The notes: generated by a model not told the origin, from the letters alone. Counted from the first letter of the stretch, positions 1-9,596 are shown. The stretch: DNA of 26,036 bases from JAJPJX01 sp964568355 (GCA_964568355.1 CAZMRK010000443.1:1-26036); one strand, 5' to 3'. Numbers and translations are program-made.

Positions 1-62
1 AATTGCCGATCTGTTTGCGCGGCCGTCGATCCATGCAGTCTTGCGAGCCCGGTTGGAGTCCG

Positions 63-1277
63 ATGATCACTCCGCCGTGCAGTTCGGATACCCGGGACGC
101 CCCCATCCCAGCCGGAGAGGACTATGGCTCCTATGCGGTCACTCTCGGGAGCGCGCAGCAGGTGGTATACGGGGCGGGCCCTTTGGCATTCGAACTCGTT
201 TTCCACGAGCGCGGCGACTACCGTAAATTCCTGGCGGCCGACCTCTACTCCGTCGCGAAGGGTTTTATTGAGGGCCGATTTGACGTTCATGGCGATCTGA
301 TCCGGGCGATTGCTTTCAAGTTTTCGCACCCGGGGACGGCGCTCCGAAAGCTGAAAGGCTTTCTGCTCGCGCTGGCCTCGAGCTTCCGATTGGAAGCCCT
401 GCTCCAGTCGAAGCTGCGCGCGAAGCGGAACGTTGAATTTCACTACGACCGGTCGAATGAGTTCTACGCCGCGTTTCTCGATCCGCGAATGGTCTATTCC
501 TGCGCGTATTTCCAAACAGCGGGGCAGTCTCTGGCAGACGCGCAACTATCGAAGCTGGACCTGATCTGCCGGAAGCTGGACCTGCGGCCCCATGAGAGAT
601 TCCTCGATATCGGCTGCGGGTGGGGCGCGCTTTTGCTGCGCGCCGCCGAGAAGTACGGTGCGCAGACGTTCGGATGCACGCTGAGCACTCGCCAGGTGGA
701 TTATGCCGGAGAACTGGCTCGCGCCCACGGACTGGCGGGCCAGATGGAGGTTAGAAAGGCCGACTTCCGCGACATCAAGGGCATTTTCGACAAAATCGCC
801 TCCGTGGGGATGTTCGAGCATGTCGGAAGAAAGAGGCTGCGCCGCTACTTTTCCCGCGTATTCCAGCTTCTCTCCCCGGACGGATTGTTTCTGAACCACG
901 GCATTGTCCGTCCGCAAGGGGTTGGCGATGGGCCGGAGACGCGCTTCCTGAGGAACTATGTGTTTCCGGGCGGCGAACTGGCGCATCTCGCGGAGGTCAT
1001 CCGGGCAGCCGAAGATGCGGGGTTCGAAGTGCTGGACGTGGAAAACCTGAGGCCGCACTACGCGATCACCTGCCGCCACTGGGTCGAGCGTCTCATGGAT
1101 GCCGAGCCATTTTGTTTGAAGGCGGCAGGCCGCCAAACGTATCGCACCTGGCTGCTGTATCTTTCGGCGTCGTCCCTGAGCTTCCAGCGGGGCCAGACGG
1201 ACGTCTGCCAGATCCTCCTCGCCAAACGCGGAGGCCCAACCCGCAGACTGACGCGCGACTATCTGTTGGGCGCCTGA
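63..1277 (+). CDS. Cyclopropane-fatty-acyl-phospholipid synthase family methyltransferase
   Basis: Predicted to transfer a methyl(ene) group from S-adenosylmethionine to unsaturated acyl chains of membrane phospholipids, acting in the cytoplasm at the membrane face. Numbering from the ATG at 63 (404 aa), the family signature HYDRSNEFY lies near residue 127, followed by the CAYF segment. The SAM-binding loop LDIGCGWG is at about 181-188 and SVGMFEHVG at about 247-255, the usual order in CFA synthases. I chose the ATG at 63 because GGAG at 55-58 precedes it and about 23 residues before the conserved YAVTLG block is typical. The frame stays open to the window edge, with an ATG at 33 and a TTG at 3, so a longer N-terminus cannot be excluded. 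The stop codon lies inside a strong palindrome (1272-1299). The family is clear; the exact lipid product (cyclopropane or a methyl-branched chain) is not. Confidence 0.9.
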   Translation: MITPPCSSDTRDAPIPAGEDYGSYAVTLGSAQQVVYGAGPLAFELVFHERGDYRKFLAADLYSVAKGFIEGRFDVHGDLIRAIAFKFSHPGTALRKLKGFLLALASSFRLEALLQSKLRAKRNVEFHYDRSNEFYAAFLDPRMVYSCAYFQTAGQSLADAQLSKLDLICRKLDLRPHERFLDIGCGWGALLLRAAEKYGAQTFGCTLSTRQVDYAGELARAHGLAGQMEVRKADFRDIKGIFDKIASVGMFEHVGRKRLRRYFSRVFQLLSPDGLFLNHGIVRPQGVGDGPETRFLRNYVFPGGELAHLAEVIRAAEDAGFEVLDVENLRPHYAITCRHWVERLMDAEPFCLKAAGRQTYRTWLLYLSASSLSFQRGQTDVCQILLAKRGGPTRRLTRDYLLGA

Positions 1278-1299
1278 AGGAACGCGCGTTACTTCAGGC
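1272..1299. terminator. Strong palindrome spanning the stop of the CFA synthase gene
   Basis: GCCTGAAG (1272-1279) and CTTCAGGC (1292-1299) are exact reverse complements. Between them lies AACGCGCGTT, itself a perfect palindrome, so the whole folds into a long hairpin with a single G-A mismatch. It overlaps the TGA at 1275-1277. No T-run follows on either strand, so it is at best a Rho-assisted terminator or a 3'-end stabilising hairpin. Confidence 0.5.
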
Positions 1300-1407
1300 C
1301 GCTGCGGACGGCCTGACGGCGAGAAGGAACGCCGCTCGATGTCACCTTATCGGAGATCGCCATCGAAGCGTTTTTTGCCGCGGACGAGGAGACGGCCGGC
1401 ACGCTGT

Positions 1408-1429
1408 CCCGCCTGACCGGCCAGGCGGG
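1408..1429. terminator. GC-rich hairpin between convergent genes
   Basis: CCCGCCTG (1408-1415) pairs exactly with CAGGCGGG (1422-1429) around a 6-nt loop. It lies 15 nt past the stop of the minus-strand gene that ends at 1445. There is no T-tract on either side. The position between convergent genes suggests a bidirectional transcript end. Confidence 0.4.
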
Positions 1430-1444
1430 TCACTCATCCCACCC

Positions 1445-2938
1445 TTAGCGGAGGCGGAAGGAGAACAGATCCGCCGATTTCATTACGAAGTGGAGCCGCA
1501 CGATCTTTCCGCGCAAGGCCGGAGAAAGATAAGAAGGCTTGTTGGGATACTCTTTGTGATTCTCGTCGAGCAGGTCCGCGTGACCTCTTCTCCAGGTAAC
1601 GACGCGGTCCAGTTCGTCTCCAAAGATCTCGTCACAGTCTTTCAGGCGGAATCCCGGAATCGGCTTGCCGTTCGCATCCTGTACTTCCACGCGGACGGAT
1701 CCGGCCACGGAAGAGGAATAGTTCAGCTCCAGTTCGTCTCCTTCGACGATAAACGGCCTGGTTGTGAACTCCCCGCCCGAGTATGGCGCGGAGATCGAGA
1801 TGAACCCGTCCGGCCGCACGGTCGCGCGCCGCAGGCGGACCGAATCGCTGTGGTAGTGCTCCACATAGTAGAGTGACAATTCCGCTGGTGAGGTTTGCAG
1901 CAGGCCGCGGCCGGCCATGTTGGACCGGTCGCGCCAGTTCAGCGGGTCTGGTCCGGGGCGGATCAGCGGCTCCATGAATGTCCGATCGAAGCGCTTGCCA
2001 TCGCGGCTCGAAAGGAACACGGTTTCCGAGAGGCCCGCCGCATGCCATTGCGGATCGAATTTGCGCCAGGGGACAAAGCGCTTGGCCAGCATGAAGTACA
2101 TCCCGGGAGCGCGGTCATAAGGGATGGTCATGCTGGTGTAAAGATCTTCCAGCTCGCTGTCGCCGAAGTCGATGGGCTCCGGCGGCGTCCAGTGTCGAAA
2201 ATCCGCGGAAGTGGTCCGGCGGATGCTGCGGATGCGGGAGTTGAGCCAATATCGCAGGTACGCTACGTACTGCTTTTGGTTCTCGTCCCAGAAGGACACG
2301 CTTGGCGGATCCATCATCGGATCTCCCGGGAGGTAGGCGAGAACCGGTTCCTTTTCCAGAAGCCGCCAGTGAATCCCATCAGGCGATGCGAGAGCCAGCA
2401 GTTCGTGCTCTCCGCGGTTGGCCAGCGCCTTGTAACGTTCGCCGGCCGGGGCGCGGGGATTGCCGTCCTGGAAAGGGAAGATGTCCCGTCCTTCCTGGCC
2501 GTCGGTCGGCCACACCAAGTTGTTGTGCCGGGAGCCGCGAAAGGCCGCTATCCCCAGGTCCGGCTTCTGCCAGTGAATGCCGTCCCCACTCTCAGCGAGC
2601 GCCGTATAGCTCCAGGCCGGCGCACCCGCCACGCCGGGGCCGCTCGCGCGATAGTACAGGCGAAAACGGTCCCCTTCGCGCAAGACGGAAGGATAGGTAA
2701 GGGTCGGCCCCTCCCAGGGCCGGTCGGCGGTCAGCACGACTTCGCGCGGGATCGGGTTGTGAAGCTGAAGCTGGACGTTGCGCTTTTCCGCGATCAGATA
2801 CTCGTCTACGAACAGTTGGCGTGTGTGCCCGAAGCGCAAAGGCTCGCCGGCGAAAAGAATCGCAGCGACGGGAACCAAGCCCAGGGCAGGGAGCAGCCGG
2901 GCAGGAACACGCCAGCTTTTCGATCCTATGCGGCGCAT
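1445..2938 (-). CDS. Secreted GH32-like five-bladed propeller protein (putative glycosidase)
   Basis: A 497-aa protein with a basic, hydrophobic N-terminus (about residues 1-30, ending near ILFAG) that reads as a signal peptide or anchor. The mature part opens with LFVDEYLIAEKRNVQLQLHN, a block I associate with planctomycete/acidobacterial proteins annotated as glycosyl hydrolase family 32-like. It then has repeated blades with SGDGIHW, SPDGIHW, TSADFRHW and SSRDGKRF, the aspartate-turn patterns of five-bladed glycosidase propellers. The C-terminal 100 residues (from about GGEFTTRPF) look like a beta-sandwich. The classical GH32 WMNDPNG nucleophile motif is not visible, so neither activity nor substrate is assigned. 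It starts 45 nt after the PhoD gene stop on the same strand, so co-transcription is likely. The RBS is weak (AGG close to the ATG). Confidence 0.7.
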   Translation of the reverse strand: MRRIGSKSWRVPARLLPALGLVPVAAILFAGEPLRFGHTRQLFVDEYLIAEKRNVQLQLHNPIPREVVLTADRPWEGPTLTYPSVLREGDRFRLYYRASGPGVAGAPAWSYTALAESGDGIHWQKPDLGIAAFRGSRHNNLVWPTDGQEGRDIFPFQDGNPRAPAGERYKALANRGEHELLALASPDGIHWRLLEKEPVLAYLPGDPMMDPPSVSFWDENQKQYVAYLRYWLNSRIRSIRRTTSADFRHWTPPEPIDFGDSELEDLYTSMTIPYDRAPGMYFMLAKRFVPWRKFDPQWHAAGLSETVFLSSRDGKRFDRTFMEPLIRPGPDPLNWRDRSNMAGRGLLQTSPAELSLYYVEHYHSDSVRLRRATVRPDGFISISAPYSGGEFTTRPFIVEGDELELNYSSSVAGSVRVEVQDANGKPIPGFRLKDCDEIFGDELDRVVTWRRGHADLLDENHKEYPNKPSYLSPALRGKIVRLHFVMKSADLFSFRLR

Positions 2939-2983
2939 CCTGGCCTGTCCACGCTGCGTTCCGGGAGACGGATCACGGCAGCC

Positions 2984-4534
<1,551 letters not shown>

Positions 4535-4548
4535 CGGATTATCGACCG

Positions 4549-4577
4549 ATCTTACCAGGGCCGGCAGGGGTGGTCAA
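4549..4577 (-). promoter_or_regulatory. Promoter of phoD
   Basis: On the minus strand, TTGACC (4577-4572), a 17-nt spacer and TAAGAT (4554-4549) form a good sigma-70-like promoter. Only 14 nt separate the -10 from the ATG, giving a predicted 5' leader of about 8 nt without a Shine-Dalgarno. Confidence 0.55.
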
Positions 4578-4597
4578 ATGACTGTTCTCAGGATGGA

Positions 4598-4615
4598 TTG
4601 TCATCGTAATGTAAA
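4598..4615 (+). promoter_or_regulatory. Possible Pho-box-like direct repeat
   Basis: TTGTCAT (4598-4604), a 4-nt gap, then ATGTAAA. Compared with two CTGTCAT repeats spaced by 4 nt (the PhoB/PhoP box), the first half matches 6 of 7 and the second 4 of 7. It sits between the divergent promoters of two phosphatase genes. This is a weak match reported because of its position. Confidence 0.25.
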
Positions 4616-4622
4616 TGACCGT

Positions 4623-4652
4623 TTGACGGATTTCAGAGTTGCTGGCTATACT
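4623..4652 (+). promoter_or_regulatory. Promoter of the histidine phosphatase gene
   Basis: TTGACG (4623-4628), an 18-nt spacer and TATACT (4647-4652), each 5 of 6 to consensus. The ATG follows 10 nt after the -10, so transcription should begin within about 4 nt of the start codon: a leaderless or nearly leaderless mRNA, consistent with the missing Shine-Dalgarno. Confidence 0.6.
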
Positions 4653-4662
4653 TTGTCGATAA

Positions 4663-5154
4663 ATGAAGCGGGTCTGCCCGATCGTGTTGCTCTATTTGTG
4701 CGCCGGAGCGATTTTTGCGCAAACGACGGTTTTTGTGGTTCGACATGCGGACCGGGGGCCCGAAGAACCGGATCCGCCGATCACACAGGAGGGTCGAAGG
4801 CAAGCCGCGTCTCTTGCCCGTCTCCTTGCAGATGCCAAGGTGACTCACATCTATACCAGTGAGGCAATTCGCACGCAGCAAACTGCCGCGCCCACCGCAC
4901 GGCACTTCGGAATTCGTCCGGTCGTCGTGGACTCGAAAGACATCGACGGACTCGTCCGGCAGGTTCGCGCCAGCGCACGTCCGGAAGAATCAATTCTGGT
5001 GGTGGGGCACAGGGGAACGGTACCGCGGATCGTGAAAGCCCTTAGCGGAAAAGATGTGAGCCCGCTGGCTTTTGACGAGTTCGATCGGCTGGAAGTGGTG
5101 ACGATGTTCCCGGATGGGAGAGCAAACGTGGTTATGCTCCGCTACAGCCACTGA
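4663..5154 (+). CDS. Exported histidine phosphatase (SixA/PGAM-like)
   Basis: A 163-aa protein of the histidine phosphatase superfamily (branch 1). Residues 1-19 form a signal peptide (cleavage plausible after AIFA). The catalytic core follows: VVRHAD with Arg27 and the phospho-accepting His28, TSEAIRTQQTA with Arg70, and VVGHRGT with His116. All four phosphate-pocket residues are therefore present. The size matches small SixA-like phosphatases, but the signal peptide points to a periplasmic phosphomonoesterase rather than a phosphorelay role. It is divergent from phoD, so both may serve phosphate scavenging (inference). It ends 25 nt from the convergent GntR gene. The natural substrate is unknown. 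Confidence 0.87.
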   Translation: MKRVCPIVLLYLCAGAIFAQTTVFVVRHADRGPEEPDPPITQEGRRQAASLARLLADAKVTHIYTSEAIRTQQTAAPTARHFGIRPVVVDSKDIDGLVRQVRASARPEESILVVGHRGTVPRIVKALSGKDVSPLAFDEFDRLEVVTMFPDGRANVVMLRYSH

Positions 5155-5179
5155 TTTTCCTGGAGACGGCTCCTGACGC

Positions 5180-5902
5180 CTACTTCGGCGAATTCTGGCC
5201 CTGATCACGCCACATCTCATGGACCACCTGAAAGGCCCTGCGGCTTGATGCCTCGAGGATGCGCCGCATGATCCGCTCCGCGCGATCGCCATCGCCGGTT
5301 CGCAGGATTTCGAGAATCAAGGTGTGCTCGCCCAGAATCCGCTTTATCGGCACCTGAGGATAGCAGCTCTTCATGTAGTTCATGTAGTCGTGGGAAAGAT
5401 AGAAGGCGAAGAGCTGCGTGCAGATGCGGTCGAGGTGCGACTCCAGGATGCGGTTGGGCTGGTATTTCCAGATGAGGCGGTGGAAGTCGCGGTCGTGCTG
5501 CCAGGAGGCGACGTGGTCTTTTCTGGCCAGGGCCTGGCGCATCCGGTCAATGCAGGCTTCGAGCTGCGCGCCGAGCTCGGGTCGAAAGCTCTGAGCGGCA
5601 AGGCGGCATGCGGCGGGCTCGAGTAAGCGTCGCATCATGACCAGATCCCGATACTCCTGCTCGGAGAGGCGTGCGACGGTATAGGTGCTGCCGCGCTTGG
5701 TGATCAGCCCGCGATTATCGAGCTCAAGCAGCACCTCGCGCACTGCCGAATGGGAGAGCTTGAACTGAACCGCGAGGGTGCGCTGGCGGAGGCTTTCGCC
5801 GGCCCGGAGCAAGCCTTTCATGATGGCGTCCTGCACGACATCGGCTGCCTGCTGCCGCACCGGGAGAGTGCGGTCCAGCTTGGGCAACGGGATGACCACC
5901 AT
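5180..5902 (-). CDS. GntR-family transcriptional regulator with FCD domain
   Basis: A 240-aa DNA-binding regulator of the FadR/FCD subfamily. The winged helix-turn-helix spans about residues 14-78 (LRAGESLRQRTLAVQFKLS, then SAVREVLLELDNRGLI). The all-helical FCD effector domain spans about 85-225. FCD domains bind organic acids through a metal held by Asp and three His. Here Asp137 and His141 (HDRDFH) and His193 (GEH) are present, but the last His appears replaced (RRILEAS near 213-219). It is divergent from TonB receptor 1 across 284 bp and probably controls it. The start is the ATG at 5902 (MVVIPLPKLD); no Shine-Dalgarno precedes it. TATGCT lies exactly 6 nt upstream of the ATG, which would give a leaderless transcript, although the -35 is poor. 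Confidence 0.9.
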   Translation of the reverse strand: MVVIPLPKLDRTLPVRQQAADVVQDAIMKGLLRAGESLRQRTLAVQFKLSHSAVREVLLELDNRGLITKRGSTYTVARLSEQEYRDLVMMRRLLEPAACRLAAQSFRPELGAQLEACIDRMRQALARKDHVASWQHDRDFHRLIWKYQPNRILESHLDRICTQLFAFYLSHDYMNYMKSCYPQVPIKRILGEHTLILEILRTGDGDRAERIMRRILEASSRRAFQVVHEMWRDQGQNSPK

Positions 5903-6065
5903 GCGCGCAGCATAGCATATCCATCCGGCCTATCCACCCGGTACGGCACTGATGTCCCTGGGTTTATCGTGCGGGGGTGCGCAAATCGTCGCAGATTATC
6001 GATCAAAATGAAATATGTTAATTCCTTATTACAATGCGGTTTGTAAACGCACATCAGAAGATTTC

Positions 6066-6094
6066 TTGACAGGTCAGACGTTTCTATCGATAAT
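6066..6094 (+). promoter_or_regulatory. Near-consensus promoter of TonB receptor 1 with embedded operator candidate
   Basis: TTGACA (6066-6071), 17-nt spacer, GATAAT (6089-6094): 11 of 12 bases match the sigma-70 consensus. The spacer contains GTCAGAC (6073-6079), a GTC-N-GAC palindrome that fits the GT-N3-AC core of FadR-type GntR operators. A bound regulator would block RNA polymerase here. Confidence 0.7.
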
Positions 6095-6171
6095 TACGGA
6101 GATCCCTGCATCAGAGTTGAGCGCCTTGTCCCAACGTCCGCGGCGAGGCCAAAAAACGGAACACAACAACT

Positions 6172-6179
6172 AAGGAGGT
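6172..6179 (+). promoter_or_regulatory. Full-consensus ribosome binding site of TonB receptor 1
   Basis: AAGGAGGT, 7 nt before the ATG at 6187, is a full match to the 16S 3' end. It fixes the start of the receptor and contrasts with several neighbours that lack any Shine-Dalgarno. Confidence 0.85.
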
Positions 6180-6186
6180 CTCTCAC

Positions 6187-9100
6187 ATGGGCCGGTGTAT
6201 GGTTGCAAACAGCAATGCTGGAACCTGCCGTTCCAGCAAGTTGGGCATTCTGTTCTCCCCGCAGGTTGGTTCCCGGAAGCGCGTTGCGCGAGGGGGTCGA
6301 ATATTCGCCTGTTGGCTGATGCTGTTCGCCGCTGGAGGCAACCAGGCGCTTCTGGCTCAGGCGACCGAGGGAAGCATCTTAGGAACCGTGACCGACGACA
6401 GCGGCGCCACGGTGACCGGCGCGGAGGTCAGCGTCACGAGTGTGGAAACGAACTACGTCCGAAAGACCATCACGAATTCGGCGGGCGAGTATGTGGTTTC
6501 CAATCTCCCGCTTGGATCCTATACGGTGAGTGCCGAGATGCCCGGGTTCAAAAAATCGGTGCACGGCGCTCTGCAGATGACCGTCAAGGCGCGCATTCGC
6601 GTGGATCTGCAACTGCATGTCGGAGAAGTGAGCCAGGCGGTGGAGGTGGTGGGCGCCGCCCCGCTGCTGAAAACGGATTCGCCCGAAGTCAGCACGCTGA
6701 TCACCCAGCAACAACTCTCCAGCCTGCCTTCGCAAAACCGGCACTTCCTGAGCATGGCCGTATTGACTCCCGGCACTTACCGGTACTGGACCGCGGGCGG
6801 CGGCGACCGTGTCGGCGACTTTTCCGGCGGTGAATCGATTGCGGTCGGGGGACTCAATTCGGGCCAGAACAACTTTATCCTCGACGGCGTGTCCAACAAT
6901 GTGGAGCTGACCGGCGGATTGAATGCGGTCCCCGCGATCGATGCCATTCAGGAAGTCTCGGTACAGACCAATTCGTATTCTTCCGAGTTCGGCCGCTCAG
7001 CCGGCGCGGTAGTAAATGTGGCGATGAAGAGCGGTAGTAACGAGCTGCACGGCTTCGCCTACGACTATCTTCAGAACGACAAGTTCAACGCACGTTCCTA
7101 TGATTTCAGCGGAACCCACCCTGCGATCACGCCGCTGCGGAAGAACCTGTTCGGCGGCGGCGTCAGCGGCCCGATCAAGAAGAACAAGATTTTCTTTTTC
7201 GCCAACTATGAGGGCCTGCGGCAGCCGGCCACGGTGATCGAGTATGATGTGGCGCCCACGGCGCTAGAGCGCAAGGGCGACTTCAGCCAGAGCGGGTGGA
7301 CCGTCTATGATCCGGCGACGACAAAGCCAGATGGAACCCGCTCCGCCTTTCCGGGCAATGTGATCCCGGCCTCGCGCATCAGCCCTCTGATGCAGGACCT
7401 GATCAGTATCTATCCACTGCCGAACTACAAGGATCCCAACCCGAGCGTACTGAACAACTACCTGGCCTATGACCGGAACAATGACGCCAAGGACGCCTTT
7501 AACCTGAAAGGCGATGTGAACCTGAGCGCCAAGGATACGATGACGCTGCGATATTCCAAGCAGTACTACAGCAAGGACCGCAGCGGCTGGGTGACCGACA
7601 ACTACATCGGAGGACACGGCTCGCTGAACGGCACCAATGCCGGTTTTACCGAGACGCATGTATTCACTCCCAACCTGCTGAACGAAGTGCGCGTGGGATG
7701 GAACTATGTTCACGATGGGAATGCGCCCCTGAACAACACGGTTCTGGATGCGCTGAAGCAGATCCCGGGCGGTCTGCCGAGCGCCGGTTATCCCACGGTA
7801 TCGATGCGCAACATTACTTCGACCAAGGCCGTGCGGCCGCTGACGACGCTGCCGAATCCGTACATCCTCTGGCAGAACTCGCTGGAGTACATGGACAACG
7901 TGAGCTGGCACAAGGGCAAGCACGCGCTCAAATTCGGCATCGATTTCATTCATCATCGCAACGATGTCGGCGGAAGCGGAGCCGCCGGCGGCATCAAGTT
8001 CTCGATTGACGGCTATCAAACCGTGGCGGCGGTAGGGGCCAAGCGGCCCAATAACCTCACCGGCACCGCGGACGGTCTGCTCGGCCTCGCCAATCAGCTC
8101 ACGACTTACTACGTGTTCGACAAAACACGCATGCGGGACAATCGGCTTTCGGCCTTTGTTCAGGATGAGTGGCGCGCTACGAAGAAACTCAGCCTGAGCC
8201 TGGGCTTGCGCTATGAGTGGTTCCCCACGTTCACGGTTGTCGGCGACCGCCAGACCAATTTCGATTTCGCTACGGGCAAGGTTCTGGTTCCGCAGGAAGC
8301 GCGCGGCTGGGTCCAGCAGTTCCTGGGATTTCCGGACGGCAATCTCCCGCCCGGCTATCAGTACCTGCCGGGCAATCAGGTGCTGGGGAAGAACATCGGC
8401 GTTGACCTTTCTCCCCGCATCGGTTTCGCATACTCCATTACGCCGTGGCTGGTGCTTCGGGGCGGGTATGGCATCTTTCACACCGTACCGGCCGCGCTCG
8501 ACGTCAATAACACGGTCGGCGCGCCGTTCAGCTTTCAGGTTCAGTTGACGGGAGATACGGCGACTCCGATTGTCGTTGCCAATGGCTTTCCGAGCAGCAA
8601 CATCTACGAAACACTCAACTCCAACGCCATACCACCGGCGCAGTTTCAGGGGCGATATTACGATCCCTATGTGCAGAAGTACGGGATGAACCTGCAGGTC
8701 ATGCCGCTTCGCAAGACTGCTATCGAGGTCGGCTATGAAGGAAATCATGCGATCCGTCTCGATGTCAGCACCCGTCTGAACTATCCGACACCGGCGCCCG
8801 GCGACATCAATGCACGGCGTCCCTATCCGCAATGGGGAGAGGGCTTCGGCATCGAATTCACGGGCTATTCCCACTTCAATGCCTTCGAGATGACGGTTCG
8901 CCAGCAACTGACGCACGGATTCACGGTCTACAGCCAGCTCACGCTCCAGCACAGCTATGGGGCGGTCGCCTATGTCGATCCCTATAACTGGAACTACGGC
9001 AGGGGCACCCTGGCCATTGACACGGCGCATCAGTGGGCCTCATCGGTGATCTACGACGCACCCTCGCTGAGACAGCAGCCGTGGATGCTGCGGCAGCCCT

Positions 9101-9552
9101 TCGGCGGCTGGCAAATCGCGGCAATTTATCAATTGCGCGGGGGACTGCCGTTCTCGGTGAATTCTTCGCAGGCGATGAACGACGATATTGACGCCAGCCG
9201 CGCCAACCTCACCCTGGCGAATGGTCCTGCGGCGCTGCCGACTGGCCAGCGGTCGATCAACCGCTGGTTCAATACGAACGCCTTTACCACACCCGCTGAC
9301 TATACCTGGGGAAACTCGGGATTCAATATCCTGCGGGGACCGGGATGGTCGGAGTTGGAGCTTGCCGTGCAAAAGAGTTTCAGCATCACCGAAAGCAAGA
9401 AGCTGACCTTCCGCGCCGAGGCACAGAACGCCTTGAACCGCGTGAATCTGGGGCAGCCATCGGCCACGTTAGGCGCCGCGGCCTTGGGGACGATCCGCAG
9501 CCTCAACGGCGATCCGCGGCTGATGCAGATGGTGCTGAAGTTCGCTTTCTGA
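6187..9552 (+). CDS. TonB-dependent receptor 1 (Oar-like, carboxypeptidase-regulatory-like domain)
   Basis: A 1121-aa outer-membrane receptor. Its basic N-terminal extension ends in a hydrophobic export segment (about 39-58, ending ALLAQ). It continues with a carboxypeptidase-regulatory-like beta-sandwich (about 62-145: SILGTVTDDSGATVTGAEVS, then AGEYVVSNLPLGSYTVSAE). The plug follows (about 150-260, containing FILDGVSNNVELTGG), then a long beta-barrel with FFFANYEG and alternating aromatic strands. It ends in phenylalanine (MVLKFAF), as outer-membrane barrels do. Such receptors in Acidobacteriota are thought to import bulky carbohydrates or peptides with TonB/ExbBD energy. No SusD partner lies next to it. 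The start is fixed by the consensus RBS. The neighbouring GntR/FCD gene suggests substrate-induced expression. The ligand is unknown. Confidence 0.93.
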   Translation: MGRCMVANSNAGTCRSSKLGILFSPQVGSRKRVARGGRIFACWLMLFAAGGNQALLAQATEGSILGTVTDDSGATVTGAEVSVTSVETNYVRKTITNSAGEYVVSNLPLGSYTVSAEMPGFKKSVHGALQMTVKARIRVDLQLHVGEVSQAVEVVGAAPLLKTDSPEVSTLITQQQLSSLPSQNRHFLSMAVLTPGTYRYWTAGGGDRVGDFSGGESIAVGGLNSGQNNFILDGVSNNVELTGGLNAVPAIDAIQEVSVQTNSYSSEFGRSAGAVVNVAMKSGSNELHGFAYDYLQNDKFNARSYDFSGTHPAITPLRKNLFGGGVSGPIKKNKIFFFANYEGLRQPATVIEYDVAPTALERKGDFSQSGWTVYDPATTKPDGTRSAFPGNVIPASRISPLMQDLISIYPLPNYKDPNPSVLNNYLAYDRNNDAKDAFNLKGDVNLSAKDTMTLRYSKQYYSKDRSGWVTDNYIGGHGSLNGTNAGFTETHVFTPNLLNEVRVGWNYVHDGNAPLNNTVLDALKQIPGGLPSAGYPTVSMRNITSTKAVRPLTTLPNPYILWQNSLEYMDNVSWHKGKHALKFGIDFIHHRNDVGGSGAAGGIKFSIDGYQTVAAVGAKRPNNLTGTADGLLGLANQLTTYYVFDKTRMRDNRLSAFVQDEWRATKKLSLSLGLRYEWFPTFTVVGDRQTNFDFATGKVLVPQEARGWVQQFLGFPDGNLPPGYQYLPGNQVLGKNIGVDLSPRIGFAYSITPWLVLRGGYGIFHTVPAALDVNNTVGAPFSFQVQLTGDTATPIVVANGFPSSNIYETLNSNAIPPAQFQGRYYDPYVQKYGMNLQVMPLRKTAIEVGYEGNHAIRLDVSTRLNYPTPAPGDINARRPYPQWGEGFGIEFTGYSHFNAFEMTVRQQLTHGFTVYSQLTLQHSYGAVAYVDPYNWNYGRGTLAIDTAHQWASSVIYDAPSLRQQPWMLRQPFGGWQIAAIYQLRGGLPFSVNSSQAMNDDIDASRANLTLANGPAALPTGQRSINRWFNTNAFTTPADYTWGNSGFNILRGPGWSELELAVQKSFSITESKKLTFRAEAQNALNRVNLGQPSATLGAAALGTIRSLNGDPRLMQMVLKFAF

Positions 9553-9557
9553 TTGTA

Positions 9558-9596
9558 CCGGCGGGATGGCCGGACACGTTCGGCCATCTTTGCCGG
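9558..9596 (+). terminator. Hairpin after receptor 1, overlapping the next gene's RBS region
   Basis: GATGGCCG (9565-9572) pairs perfectly with CGGCCATC (9581-9588), followed by TTT. An outer stem CCGGC (9558-9562)/GCCGG (9592-9596) extends it and reaches the start of the GGAGG Shine-Dalgarno. It may be a partial terminator reducing readthrough into the next gene, or a structure that limits its translation. Confidence 0.45.

Larger units (their letters stand above)
5903..6186. other. Divergent control region between the GntR gene and TonB receptor 1
   Basis: 284 bp without a gene, AT-richer than its surroundings from about 5990 to 6110. It holds the receptor promoter (6066-6094) and a GT-N3-AC half-palindrome in that promoter's spacer (6073-6079). 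It also holds GTTT-GT-AAAC (6039-6048) and two inverted copies of ATTATCGAT (5995-6003 and 6086-6094). A consensus Shine-Dalgarno lies at 6172-6179. The receptor mRNA would carry a leader of roughly 85 nt. Confidence 0.6.

Noticed and set aside
7264..9030. A 588-codon minus-strand frame inside TonB receptor 1
   Set aside because: Antisense shadow with no domain or RBS.
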